From assembly GCA_958426425.1 (NCBI GenBank), contig CATZYY010000012.1, forward strand, positions 1-30,147: DNA of 30,147 bases, written 5' to 3'. Below the pieces are notes generated by a model that saw only the letters and a program-made list of their open reading frames with translations, was not told the origin of the DNA and ran no database searches. Origin of the DNA: an uncultured Oscillospiraceae bacterium. Its GTDB lineage: Bacteria > Bacillota > Clostridia > Oscillospirales > Oscillospiraceae. The position numbers and the translations under genes are program-made. Below are positions 14,572-23,188 of the stretch, piece after piece (position 1 is the first letter of the stretch; each line of letters begins with the position of its first letter).

Positions 14572-15219
14572 TCAATCCCCGGTGGGATGAACGCCGGTGA
14601 TGCCGTACTCCACCCACTCGGCCACGTTGGTGGCATGGTCGCCGATGCGCTCTAAATACTTGGCCACCATGATGAGGTCCAGCCACAGCTCGCCGGAGGC
14701 GGCATCCGCCGCGATCAGGGCAATCAGCTCGGCTTTGATCTGGTTGAACAGGTCGTCCACCTGATCATCCTGAGCGCGGACTGCCCGGGCCAGCTCCAGA
14801 TCCCGTTTTACGAAGGAATCCACGCTGTCTGTCACCATACGGATCACCGCCCGGGCCATCTCCGCGATATGGACCCGGCCGGAGCCCTCCGGCAGCTGGG
14901 CGAAACGGGTCAGCTCCGCAATGTCTGCCGCCTGGTCGCCGATGCGCTCCAGGTCGGAGATCATTTTCAGCGCCGAGGAGATCTCCCGCAGATCCCGGGC
15001 CACCGGCTGCTGCTGGAGCAGCAGCTTCAGGCACAGGCCCTCCACCTCCCGCTCCTTCTGGTCAATTTCCCGCTCGGCCTCCTGAGCGGACCGGGCCAGG
15101 GCCTCATCGCCCTGCAGCAAAGCTTCCGCTGCGGCGGCAATGGCGTCCTCGCACAGGGCACCCATTTCAATAAGTTCCACATGCAGCCGTTCCAGCTGCT
15201 GGTCAAAATGATTTCGCAT
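14572..15219 (-). CDS. phoU: phosphate signalling protein PhoU
   Basis: A 215-residue all-helical protein made of two similar three-helix halves. Each half carries the metal-binding ExxxD-type signature: DLERIGDQAADIAE at about residue 90 and YLERIGDHATNVAEW near 190. PhoU couples the state of the Pst transporter to the PhoR kinase and limits phosphate uptake and Pho activation. Length matches the family (about 215-240). It starts 15 bases after pstB and shares its transcript. Confidence 0.95.
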   Translation of the reverse strand: MRNHFDQQLERLHVELIEMGALCEDAIAAAAEALLQGDEALARSAQEAEREIDQKEREVEGLCLKLLLQQQPVARDLREISSALKMISDLERIGDQAADIAELTRFAQLPEGSGRVHIAEMARAVIRMVTDSVDSFVKRDLELARAVRAQDDQVDDLFNQIKAELIALIAADAASGELWLDLIMVAKYLERIGDHATNVAEWVEYGITGVHPTGD

Positions 15220-15234
15220 GCTTCTCGTCCTCCC

Positions 15235-15990
15235 TTATCCGAACCGGCCGGTGATGTAATCCTCAGTGCGCTTGTCGGCGGGGGTGGAGAAAATCCGCTC
15301 CGTGGGGCCAAATTCCACCAGATCGCCCAGCAGGAAAAAGGCCGTGTTGTCGGAGACCCGGGCGGCCTGCTGCATGTTGTGGGTCACCATGATGACAGTA
15401 TACTTGCTTTTCAGTTCCACCGCAAGGTCCTCAATTCTGGAAGTAGAAATGGGGTCCAGGGCACTGGTGGACTCGTCCATCAGCAGGATTTCCGGCTCTA
15501 CTGCCAGGGCCCGGGCAATGCACAACCGCTGCTGCTGTCCGCCAGAGAGGCCCAGGGCGCTCTTTTTCAGCCGGTCCTTCACCTCGTCCCAGATGGCGGC
15601 GGAGCGGAGGGAATTCTCCACAATTTCGTCCAGTTTGGCCCGGGAGCGGATACCGTGGGTCCGGGGGCCGTAGGCCACGTTGTCGTAGATGCTCATGGGG
15701 AAGGGATTGGCCTTCTGGAACACCATGCCGATCTGCTTGCGCAGCCAGGTGGTGTCCACGGATGGATCATAGATATTCTGTCCGCCGTAGTTGACCGATC
15801 CCTCAATGCGGACGGTGGGGATCAGATCGTTCATGCGGTTGAGGGTTTTCAAAAAGGTGGACTTGCCGCAGCCGGAGGGGCCGATCAGGGCGGTGATCTC
15901 ATGGGCTGGGATGTCCACGCTGACGCTGTGGAGGGCGTGGTGAGCGCCGTACCACAGGTTCAGGTCCTTGACTTCAAGAATGGTAGACAT
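15235..15990 (-). CDS. pstB: phosphate ABC transporter ATP-binding protein PstB
   Basis: A 251-residue ABC ATPase that powers the PstSCAB importer at the inner face of the membrane. Walker A is GPSGCGKST (37-45), the signature LSGGQQQRL (about 149-157), Walker B LLMDESTSALD and the H-loop VTHNMQQA. The TLNRMNDLIP stretch after Walker A is specific to PstB, and the length is typical. It starts 17 bases after pstA. Confidence 0.97.
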   Translation of the reverse strand: MSTILEVKDLNLWYGAHHALHSVSVDIPAHEITALIGPSGCGKSTFLKTLNRMNDLIPTVRIEGSVNYGGQNIYDPSVDTTWLRKQIGMVFQKANPFPMSIYDNVAYGPRTHGIRSRAKLDEIVENSLRSAAIWDEVKDRLKKSALGLSGGQQQRLCIARALAVEPEILLMDESTSALDPISTSRIEDLAVELKSKYTVIMVTHNMQQAARVSDNTAFFLLGDLVEFGPTERIFSTPADKRTEDYITGRFG

Positions 15991-16007
15991 ATTGGAATCT
16001 CTCCCGT

Positions 16008-16856
16008 TTATTTCTTCAGTTTCCGCCCGGCTAGGGTTGCGGCCAGGTTGATCAGCAGCGTCAGCAGCATCAAAATCGTGGCTATGGCAAAGCCCACGCC
16101 GGTTTCACCCCGCTCGCTGTACATATAGAGGGCCACGGTCAATGAACCGGAGGCCGCCTGGAGAGAGGTGAGAAAGTCGTTGAGTACCACGCCGAAGCCT
16201 GCGGTATACAGCAGAGCGGCAGACTCTCCCACAATGCGGCCCACCGCCAAAATACAGCCGGTGACGATGCCATCGATGGAGTTGGGCAGCACCACGGTGC
16301 GCACCATCCGCCACTTGCCGGCGCCCAAGGCCAGGGCTCCTTCCCGATAGGATTGAGGCACGGTCTTCAGGCTTTCCTGAGTGGTGCGGACAATGGTCGG
16401 CAGGATCATCACCACCAATGTCAGACTGCCCGCCAGGACGCCGGTCTTGAGACCAAAGAGCTGGATAAAGAACAGCATGCCCACCAGGCCGAAGATGATG
16501 GAGGGAATGCCGGTCAGGGTCTCGGTGGCAAATTCAATGATAGCCACCAGACGGTAGTTGGTGGCGTATTCCGTCAGATAGATGGCGGCGCCCACACCCA
16601 GAGGCAGTACGATCACCATGGACAGCAGCACCAGGTATACCGTGTTGAGGATGTTGGGCAGAATGCCGATGGTGTCGTTGAGGTAACTGGTCTGGGTGGA
16701 GAGCAGCTGCCAGGTGACGTTGGGAACACCCCGGTAGAAAATATAGCCAATAATCAGCACCAGCAGCGCACAGGTGGCAAAGCCGCTGAGGTACAGCAGT
16801 ACCCGCAGCGTCCGGTCATAGACACGGCGCCGGGTGGAGAGGGACCTTTGCTCCAT
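16008..16856 (-). CDS. pstA: phosphate ABC transporter permease PstA
   Basis: A 282-residue membrane protein with about six helices and the EAA loop region (YREGALALGAGKWRMVRTVVLP) that docks on PstB. The ATETLTGIPSIIFGLVG stretch is typical of PstA. With PstC it forms the phosphate channel. The start is 3 bases after the pstC stop, with a GAGG site in the end of pstC, so the two are coupled. Confidence 0.95.
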   Translation of the reverse strand: MEQRSLSTRRRVYDRTLRVLLYLSGFATCALLVLIIGYIFYRGVPNVTWQLLSTQTSYLNDTIGILPNILNTVYLVLLSMVIVLPLGVGAAIYLTEYATNYRLVAIIEFATETLTGIPSIIFGLVGMLFFIQLFGLKTGVLAGSLTLVVMILPTIVRTTQESLKTVPQSYREGALALGAGKWRMVRTVVLPNSIDGIVTGCILAVGRIVGESAALLYTAGFGVVLNDFLTSLQAASGSLTVALYMYSERGETGVGFAIATILMLLTLLINLAATLAGRKLKK

Positions 16857-16859
16857 GGC

Positions 16860-17819
16860 TCAGTCCTCCTTTTTCCGCTTGATGAACACGTTCAGGAATA
16901 CATTAATCATCATAATAAACAAAAACAGCACCAGTCCGATGGAGAACAGGGCGTTGCGGTGGAGAGACCCCACCGAGGCGTAGGACATTTCCGAGACGAT
17001 GGCGGTGGTGAGAAAGCGCACCGGCGTCAGCAGCCCCGGCATGTTGGCCACGTTGCCGGCCACCATGATAATGGCCATAGCCTCGCCGATGGCCCGGCCG
17101 ATGCCCAGGACGATGGCGGTGGCGATGCCGCTGCGGGCGGCGGGGACGCTGACGCGGAACACCGTCTCAATGTGGGTGGCGCCCAGGGCCAGGGACGCCT
17201 CCTCATACTCCCGGGGCACGGCCCGCAGGGCCGTCTCCGACACAGAGACAATAGAGGGCAGAATCATAACGGCCAGCACGATGATGGCCGCCAGCAGTGT
17301 TGCCCCGGAGGGCAGGTCAAAGGCCACCCGGATGGCGGGCACCAGCAAAATCATGCCCACCAGACCGTAGACCACCGAGGGGATGCCCGCCAGCAGCTCC
17401 ACAGCGGTGTGGATGACGGCGGCCACCTTGGGCGGCGCTACCTTAGACAGAAAAATGGCTGTCATCAGGCCCAGGGGCACGCCGACGATGATGGCGCCGG
17501 CGGTGCCGGCAAAGGAGGTGAGGATAATGGCCAGAATGCCAAAATCCCCGGTTGAGGCGTACCAGCGCTTTCCCAGCAGAAAATTGATGGGACCGATTTC
17601 CGCTATGGCGGGCAGGCCGGAGATTACCAGATAGACGCTGATGGCCAGCACAAAAGCTACGGCAATCATACCGCAGATAAAAAACAGCAGCCCCATGACT
17701 TGCTCCAGGGCCTTGCGGCTTCGCTTGGCCCGGGGTCCACGCTGCCGCTGCCTTCTGCCAGTGGCTGCGATGCGGGGGGAAGACGCCGGAAAGGCCGCTC
17801 CCACGATTTCGTGTTCCAT
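16860..17819 (-). CDS. pstC: phosphate ABC transporter permease PstC
   Basis: A 319-residue membrane protein with about six helices and the EAA loop (YEEASLALGATHIETVFRVSVP). AVELLAGIPSVVYGLVGM is the PstC/PstA family stretch. The first 45 residues are polar and strongly basic (TGRRQRQRGPRAKRSRK), a longer cytoplasmic tail than many PstC proteins have. The ATG at 17819 has an AAAGGAG site 6 bases upstream, so the in-frame extension further upstream is discarded. A 151-base gap with two hairpins separates it from pstS. Confidence 0.94.
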   Translation of the reverse strand: MEHEIVGAAFPASSPRIAATGRRQRQRGPRAKRSRKALEQVMGLLFFICGMIAVAFVLAISVYLVISGLPAIAEIGPINFLLGKRWYASTGDFGILAIILTSFAGTAGAIIVGVPLGLMTAIFLSKVAPPKVAAVIHTAVELLAGIPSVVYGLVGMILLVPAIRVAFDLPSGATLLAAIIVLAVMILPSIVSVSETALRAVPREYEEASLALGATHIETVFRVSVPAARSGIATAIVLGIGRAIGEAMAIIMVAGNVANMPGLLTPVRFLTTAIVSEMSYASVGSLHRNALFSIGLVLFLFIMMINVFLNVFIKRKKED

Positions 17820-17970
17820 GCAGATTCTCCTTTGCATTTGGGCACCTGGCCCGGTGTGCGGGGTGCGTCTCAAAACCGCCGGAAGGTTCCGGCCGCTTTC
17901 AGACGCATCCCGGCGGAAGGGCCGCCGCACCGGGTAAGGTGCGGCGGCTGAACCCATTGCCTGGGGAAGA
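17820..17970 (-). other. structured pstS-pstC intergenic region with two hairpins
   Basis: On the minus strand the first hairpin has a perfect 10-bp stem GCCGCCGCAC/GTGCGGCGGC (17921-17948). A second compound one pairs TGCGTCT with AGACGCA around an inner GCCGGAA/TTCCGGC (about 17868-17909). Neither is followed by a T tract. This fits partial attenuation or 3'-end protection, keeping the lipoprotein message more abundant than the permease message. Confidence 0.6.
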
Positions 17971-18831
17971 TTATTTGGCTACAGGCACTGCACCGGCGGC
18001 GGCAATCAGGTCGTTTGCGGCGGTGGAGGTGGCGAAGTCGAAGAAGGCCTGAGCTGCGTCGGACAGGGGGTCATCGGTACGGGTGGCAAAGACGAAGGGC
18101 CGCTGAATGGCATAGCTGCCGTCCAGAACAGTGGCCTCAGAGGGGGCTACGCCGCCCACGGTCAGAACCGTAATGCCCTCCTGACCCTCCACGGCGGAGA
18201 GGGAGGCGTACCCAATGGCACCGGGGGTGGTGCGGACCGCCTCGATGACGGCGCCGGTGGAGCTGAGCTCCTGAGAGAGTGCGCACTGGTCCTCTGTGCC
18301 GGTAATGGACTCGAAGCCGTCCCGGGTGCCGGAGCCGGACTCGCGGCCGATGACGGCAATGGCGCCGGCGGTGCCGCCCACGCCGGACCAGTCGGTGACG
18401 GCGCCGGTGTAGATCTCGGCGATCTGCTCCAGGCTCAGATCGGTGACGGTGTTCTCGGCGTTGACGATGACGGCGATGCCGTCCAGGGCCACGATGGTCT
18501 CAGTCAGACCGGCAGCCTTCTCCTCGTCCTTCAGGGCACGGGAGGAAAGGCCGATGTCGCAGCTGCCGTTCTTCACGGCCTCGATGCCGGAGCCGGAGCC
18601 GGTGGGGTTGTAGGTGACGGATACGCCGGTGTCCGCCTGGAACTGCTCGCCCAGGACGCCGATGACCTCCTCCATGGAGGTGGAGCCGTCGGTGGAGACA
18701 GAGCCGCTGAGCTGGGTGGATTCCTCGGCGGTATCGCCGGTATCATTGGAGGCGGTGTCCTGAGAGCCGCAGCCGGCCAGCAGCGCGGCGGTCAGGGTCA
18801 GGGACAGCAGAATGGAAATTGCTCTTTTCAT
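17971..18831 (-). CDS. pstS: phosphate-binding lipoprotein PstS
   Basis: A 286-residue secreted lipoprotein that captures phosphate for PstCAB. A signal peptide ends in the lipobox LLAGC with lipidated C21, followed by a Ser/Thr/Asp-rich linker. Phosphate-contacting loops are visible: STDGSTSMEEV, TGSGSGIEAV and GRESGSGTRDGFE. The ATG at 18831 is chosen; an in-frame TTG directly before it (18834) is slightly closer to the AAAGGAG site and cannot be excluded, but would add only one residue. It is first in the operon, behind a Pho-box promoter. Confidence 0.95.
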   Translation of the reverse strand: MKRAISILLSLTLTAALLAGCGSQDTASNDTGDTAEESTQLSGSVSTDGSTSMEEVIGVLGEQFQADTGVSVTYNPTGSGSGIEAVKNGSCDIGLSSRALKDEEKAAGLTETIVALDGIAVIVNAENTVTDLSLEQIAEIYTGAVTDWSGVGGTAGAIAVIGRESGSGTRDGFESITGTEDQCALSQELSSTGAVIEAVRTTPGAIGYASLSAVEGQEGITVLTVGGVAPSEATVLDGSYAIQRPFVFATRTDDPLSDAAQAFFDFATSTAANDLIAAAGAVPVAK

Positions 18832-18878
18832 CAATCATTACTCCTTTGCATATGTCTGTTGCTTGGTGCCACGGCCAC

Positions 18879-18934
18879 AGTATAGGAGACCCAACGTAAA
18901 ATCCGACACCAATCCTATGTAAAGTCTGTGTAAA
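18879..18934 (-). promoter_or_regulatory. Pho-box promoter of the pst operon
   Basis: On the minus strand TTTACA occurs at 18929-18934 and again at 18918-18923, exactly 11 bases apart. Two weaker repeats at the same 11-base period begin TTGGTG and TTTTACG (the latter ending near 18895). A TATACT -10 box follows at 18879-18884. There is no good -35 box. This is the classic layout for activation by PhoB/PhoP dimers bound to 11-bp repeats. Confidence 0.82.
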
Positions 18935-18957
18935 ACCGTGGAAGTTATCCCGGAACA

Positions 18958-18988
18958 TAAAAAGACGCCCGGCGGAAAACCGCCGGGC
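18958..18988 (-). terminator. intrinsic terminator of the marR-ABC exporter operon
   Basis: Minus strand: perfect 9-bp stem GCCCGGCGG/CCGCCGGGC with a TTTT loop, followed by GTCTTTTT. It lies about 70 bases after the last exporter gene; nothing else was recognised in the short gap between. Confidence 0.88.
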
Positions 18989-19059
18989 ATCGCAGGTATG
19001 GAACAAGTCTTTTCTGGTTTGCGTCTGGGGATATGGAACCGATAAAATTTTGCGCCGCA

Positions 19060-20904
19060 TCAGCTCAGCTCAAACATGCCGTGGTAGAGCTGATAGTACA
19101 ATCCCTCCTGGGTCAGGAGCTCGGCATGGCTGCCCCGCTCCACGATCCGGCCCTGCTCCAGCACCATAATGGCGTCGGCGTTGCGGACGGTGGAGAGCCG
19201 GTGGGCAATGACGAATACCGTCCTGCCCGCCATCAGCTGGTCCATGCCCTTTTCAATCAGGGATTCAGTGCGGGTGTCGATGGAGCTGGTGGCCTCATCC
19301 AGAATCAGCACCGGCGGGTCCGCCACCGCCGCCCGGGCGATGGCCAGCAGCTGCCGCTGACCCTGGGAGAGGTTGGCGCCGTCGGCGGTCACCAGGGTGT
19401 CGTACCCCTGGGGCAGGCGGCGGATGAAGGAGTCGGCGTTGGCGATTCGGGCGGCCCGGCGGATCTCCTCATCGGTGGCGTCCAGCTTGCCGAAGCGGAT
19501 GTTGTCGGCGATGGTGCCGGTGAAGAGGTGGGTGTCCTGGAGCACGATACCCAGGGACCGCCGCAAAGCAGCTTTCTTGATATCCCGGACGTCAATGCCG
19601 TCGTAGATCACCCGGCCGGCCTCCACATCGTAAAACCGATTGATGAGGTTGGTAATGGTGGTCTTGCCGGCGCCGGTGGACCCCACAAAGGCGATCTTCT
19701 GCCCGGGTTTTGCATAGAGGCTGACATCGTGCAGCACCGGGTGGCCCGGCTCATAGCCGAAGTCCACTCCCTCAAATCGCACATCTCCCCGCAGGGGCCG
19801 CAGAGCCCCGTCGCTTCGGCGCCAGTCCCACTGTCCCGTCTGTTCCCGGCAGGCGGTCAGGACACCGTTTTCCTCCCGGACATTGACCAGGTCCGCGGTG
19901 CCGGTATCCTCCTCAGAGGGCTCATCCATGGCCTCAAAGACCCGCTCGGCACCGGCCAGGGCCGCCAGGAGGAAGTTGCCCTGTTGGGTGAACTGGTTGA
20001 TGGGTGCCGCCGCCTGACGGACGAAGACCAGGTAGCTGGCAAGGCTTCCGGCGTCGGTCATGCCCTTTAGGGCCATGATGCCGCCAAGAACAGCCACCAC
20101 AGCGTAGTTGATGTAGGAAATGCTGACCACGGCGGGAATCATGGTGGCCGCGTAGGACTGGGCGCCGGTGCCGGAGCGGCGGAGGGCCTCGTTTTTCACC
20201 CGGAACTCCTCCAGACTGGCATTTTCATGGCTGAAGACCTTCACCACCTTCTGCCCGCCCATCATCTCCTCAATGTAGCCGTTGAGGTCACCCAGGCAGG
20301 ATTGCTGGGCATTGTAGTAGATCTTGCTGCGGCGGCTGCTGAAGCGGATGTAAAAGAACATGGCCGCGTAGCACACCGCCACAATCAGGGACAGCTGCCA
20401 GTTGAGGATGAACAGCAGGATCAGTGTTCCCGTCATCTGGATAAAGCTCTGGATGGCCATGGCGAAACTGTTGTTCAGGGCGTCGGCAATGGTGTCCACA
20501 TCGTTGGTGAAATAGCTCATGATGTCGCCGTGACGGCGGGTGTCGAAAAACCGCAGGGGCAGGGTCTGCATATGGCCGTACAGATCCCGGCGGATATCGT
20601 AGACCACCTTCTGGGCCGCCCGGACCATGGTTTGGGTGTAGCCGAAGGAGCATAGAACGCCCACCACATAAATTCCAACCGTCAGGGCTACGCCCCGTTT
20701 CAGTGTTCCCACATCGCCGTCCACCAGACTGTTGACCACAGGGCGGATCATATAGGTGCCCAGCAGGTTGGCGGTGGCGCTGACCGTCACCAGCACGGCT
20801 ACCGCCAGCAGGAGAAGGCGGTGACGTCCCAGGTAGCGCATGAGGCGGCCCAGGGTATAACCCAGCCGCTTGGGCTTTTTGGCGCTAAGCTGTCTGGCCG
20901 CCAT
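19060..20904 (-). CDS. ABC exporter half-transporter, catalytically competent subunit
   Basis: A 614-residue half-transporter with a six-helix domain (about 28-320) and a C-terminal ATPase. Walker A is GSTGAGKT (408-415), Walker B with catalytic E537 (LILDEATSSID), and the H-loop H568 (VIAHRL). The signature is LSQGQ (512-516) in place of LSGGQ. About 40 extra residues (331-372) join the two domains. Together with the degenerate partner upstream this predicts a heterodimeric multidrug exporter of the LmrCD/BmrCD/TM287-288 type, with one working and one degenerate ATP site. Its start overlaps the upstream gene by 20 bases. Substrate unknown. Confidence 0.9.
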   Translation of the reverse strand: MAARQLSAKKPKRLGYTLGRLMRYLGRHRLLLLAVAVLVTVSATANLLGTYMIRPVVNSLVDGDVGTLKRGVALTVGIYVVGVLCSFGYTQTMVRAAQKVVYDIRRDLYGHMQTLPLRFFDTRRHGDIMSYFTNDVDTIADALNNSFAMAIQSFIQMTGTLILLFILNWQLSLIVAVCYAAMFFYIRFSSRRSKIYYNAQQSCLGDLNGYIEEMMGGQKVVKVFSHENASLEEFRVKNEALRRSGTGAQSYAATMIPAVVSISYINYAVVAVLGGIMALKGMTDAGSLASYLVFVRQAAAPINQFTQQGNFLLAALAGAERVFEAMDEPSEEDTGTADLVNVREENGVLTACREQTGQWDWRRSDGALRPLRGDVRFEGVDFGYEPGHPVLHDVSLYAKPGQKIAFVGSTGAGKTTITNLINRFYDVEAGRVIYDGIDVRDIKKAALRRSLGIVLQDTHLFTGTIADNIRFGKLDATDEEIRRAARIANADSFIRRLPQGYDTLVTADGANLSQGQRQLLAIARAAVADPPVLILDEATSSIDTRTESLIEKGMDQLMAGRTVFVIAHRLSTVRNADAIMVLEQGRIVERGSHAELLTQEGLYYQLYHGMFELS

Positions 20905-22633
20905 GGCCGTCCCCTCCCTTCATCTGTGAGGCGTAGATTTCCTGGTAAATGGGGTCTTCCGCCAGCAGTGTCTCATGGGTCCCCACGGCGTGGACCCGGC
21001 CATCCTCCAGAATGATGATCTGGTCCGTATGCATCACCGAGGTGATCCGCTGGGCGATAATAATTTTCGTCACGTCCGGCAGCTTTGCCAGGGCGGCACG
21101 GATCTTTCCCTCCGTGGCGGTGTCCACGGCGGAGGTGGAGTCGTCAAAAATCAGGATTTTGGGCCGCTTCAGCAGGGCCCGGGCAATGCACAGCCGCTGC
21201 TTCTGCCCGCCGGAGACGTTGACGCCCCCCTGGCCCAGGTCCGTGTCCAAACCCTTGGGGGTCCGCTCCAGAAACTCGTCGGCGCAGGCCACCCGGCAGG
21301 CCGCCCACAGCGTCTCGTCGTCGGCCTGGGCGTCGCCCCAGCGCAGGTTCTCCCGGACAGAGCCGGAAAAGAGCGTGTTCTTTTGCAGCACGATGCCCAC
21401 GGCGGAGCGAAGCGCGTCCAGCTCATAGTTCCGCACGTCCTTTCCGCCCACGGATACGGTGCCCTCCGTGGCGTCGTACAGACGGGGAATCAGCTGCACC
21501 AGCGTGGTCTTGGAGCTGCCGGTACCGCCCAGAATGCCCACGGTCTGCCCCGCCGGAATGTGAAGCGTCACATCCTCCAGAGCGTATTCCTCCGCGTCGG
21601 CACGGTACTTGAAGGAGACATGGTCAAAGGTTACGCTGCCGTCGGACACCTCCCGCTCCGGCTGAGGCGGGGAGGTCAGCTCCACCGGCTCATCCAGCAC
21701 CTGGGCGATGCGGTGAGCGCTGGCCAGGGACCGGGTCAGCAGCAAAAAGACGTTGGACATCATCATCATGGAATTCATCACCTGGAACACGTAGCTCAAA
21801 AAGCCCGTCAGTTCCCCCACCAGCAGGCGGCCGCCTAAAATCATGTTGCCGCCCAGCCACATAATCAGCACCACGGTGATGTACATGATTAACTGCAAAG
21901 AGGGCAGATTCAGCACTGCCCAGTGGAAGGTGTTCTGGCTGGAGTCCCGCAGGGCGGCGTTCACCGTCTCAAATTTTTCCTCCTGGTATTCCTCCCGCAC
22001 AAAGGCCTTTACCGCCCGGATGGCGGTGAGCCCTTCCTGGACCACGTTGTTGACCCGGTCCACCGCCCGCTGGAGGGAGCCGTAAAGGGGAGAGGCCTTC
22101 CGCACAATGCCGAACAGCATGCAGCCTAAGACCGGCGCCCCCACCACGAATACCAGCGCCAGCCGGGCATTCATCCGGAAGGACAGCCCCACGCCCATCA
22201 GCAGCATCACCGGGCTGCGGACCAGGGGACGGAAGCCGCCGTTGACGGCGTTTTGCAGTACCGTCACGTCGGTGGTCATTCGGGTCACCAGGGAGGCCGT
22301 TTCAAAGTGGTCCAGGTTGGAAAAGGCATAGCGCTGGATCTTGGCAAACTGGGCTTCCCGAATCCGGGCGCCCCAGCCGTAGGCCGCCCGGGCGGCAAAG
22401 CGGGCGTACAGCAGCCCTGTGGCCAGGGACAGCAGGGCGCATACGCCCATCTGCACGCCCTTGCCAAAAATGTAGTCCAGATCCCGGTTGGCCACACCGA
22501 TGTCGATGAGGTCCGCCATCAGTACCGGGATGACCAATTCAAAACAGGCCTCCACCAGCAGCAAAAATCCGCCGATTGCCATGTCCCGGCGATAGGGCCC
22601 CAAATATCCCAGCAGCCGCCGAAATTCTCTCAT
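20885..22633 (-). CDS. ABC exporter half-transporter, degenerate-site subunit
   Basis: A 582-residue half-transporter: six membrane helices (about 17-300), then an ATPase domain. Walker A is GGTGSSKT (369-376) and the signature VSGGQ (473-477). The catalytic glutamate is replaced by D498 (IFDDSTSAVD) and the H-loop histidine by Q528 (IIAQRI). These two changes mark the non-hydrolysing half of heterodimeric exporters. The ATG overlaps the marR stop (ATGA) and has an AAAGGAGG site, so a longer in-frame version is rejected. Regulation is by the MarR protein encoded just upstream. Confidence 0.9.
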   Translation of the reverse strand: MREFRRLLGYLGPYRRDMAIGGFLLLVEACFELVIPVLMADLIDIGVANRDLDYIFGKGVQMGVCALLSLATGLLYARFAARAAYGWGARIREAQFAKIQRYAFSNLDHFETASLVTRMTTDVTVLQNAVNGGFRPLVRSPVMLLMGVGLSFRMNARLALVFVVGAPVLGCMLFGIVRKASPLYGSLQRAVDRVNNVVQEGLTAIRAVKAFVREEYQEEKFETVNAALRDSSQNTFHWAVLNLPSLQLIMYITVVLIMWLGGNMILGGRLLVGELTGFLSYVFQVMNSMMMMSNVFLLLTRSLASAHRIAQVLDEPVELTSPPQPEREVSDGSVTFDHVSFKYRADAEEYALEDVTLHIPAGQTVGILGGTGSSKTTLVQLIPRLYDATEGTVSVGGKDVRNYELDALRSAVGIVLQKNTLFSGSVRENLRWGDAQADDETLWAACRVACADEFLERTPKGLDTDLGQGGVNVSGGQKQRLCIARALLKRPKILIFDDSTSAVDTATEGKIRAALAKLPDVTKIIIAQRITSVMHTDQIIILEDGRVHAVGTHETLLAEDPIYQEIYASQMKGGDGHGGQTA

Positions 22634-23064
22634 CTGTGGTCCTCCTTTGTGCTGTGGAGATTCCGGTGCGCCCGGGCAAGATAGTCGCAGAACTGACGCC
22701 GCTCCTCTGCTGTGAAGTCCGACAGCATCACGGACTCCAGCTCTAGGCAGCGGTCCTCCCACTGCCGGTGGGCGGCGCGGCCCTTCTCTGTAATCTCCAC
22801 CAGATCCCGCCGCCGGCTGCTCTGGTCCCGGCGGCGGACGACAAAGCCGTTTCGCTCCAATGCATCCAGCATCCGGGATACTGCCGCCGGATTGATTTCA
22901 TAGTACTCCGCCAGCTCCCGCTGGTGACAGGGCCCCCGGTTGGTTAGGTAAGCCAGCAGCTTGGGCTGCCCGGAACCCAGACCCAAAGGCGCCAGATTCT
23001 GCCGCAGGTGGTTGCGCTGGGCATGAAAGGCCCGGTAAAGCAGCAGATGAAAAGTTTGCTCCAT
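22630..23064 (-). CDS. MarR-family transcriptional regulator
   Basis: A 144-residue winged-helix regulator. The recognition helix region is HQRELAEYYEINPAAVSRMLDALERNGFVVRRRD (about 47-80), followed by the wing with SSRRRDLVEITEKG. Members are dimers that repress exporter genes until a ligand binds. It is first in an operon with the two ABC exporter genes, and TTGAC-type repeats overlap its own start region, so it very likely represses this operon. Ligand unknown. Confidence 0.92.
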   Translation of the reverse strand: MEQTFHLLLYRAFHAQRNHLRQNLAPLGLGSGQPKLLAYLTNRGPCHQRELAEYYEINPAAVSRMLDALERNGFVVRRRDQSSRRRDLVEITEKGRAAHRQWEDRCLELESVMLSDFTAEERRQFCDYLARAHRNLHSTKEDHR

Positions 23065-23081
23065 GCGTCTCCCTCCAAAAA

Positions 23082-23136
23082 TTGACTAAGCAATTGTTGA
23101 CATATCAATTATATGCGGGAGGGATTTCCCTGTCAA
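23082..23136 (-). promoter_or_regulatory. consensus promoter and probable MarR operator of the exporter operon
   Basis: On the minus strand TTGACA (23131-23136) and TATAAT (23108-23113) are both perfect consensus boxes with a 17-base spacer. Around the start point lie two related 12-base units on the plus strand, TTGACTAAGCAA (23082-23093) and TTGACATATCAA (23096-23107), the second a perfect inverted repeat TTGA-N4-TCAA. Such a strong promoter would need a repressor, and the encoded MarR protein is the obvious one. Confidence 0.82.
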
Positions 23137-23153
23137 TTCTCTCTTAAAGAAAA

Positions 23154-23188
23154 AAGCCGGTGCGGAGCAACTGCTCCGCACCGGCTGA
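23154..23188. terminator. terminator hairpin, copy H1 (left of repeat copy B)
   Basis: Perfect 15-bp stem AGCCGGTGCGGAGCA/TGCTCCGCACCGGCT with an AC loop (23155-23186). On the minus strand it is followed by TTTTTTC, so it is the ancestral terminator of the alcohol dehydrogenase gene. A 35-base exact copy recurs at 23459-23493. Confidence 0.87.

Noticed and set aside
16353..17555. 400-codon plus-strand frame opposite pstA and pstC
   Set aside because: Low-complexity antisense frame over two certain permease genes.
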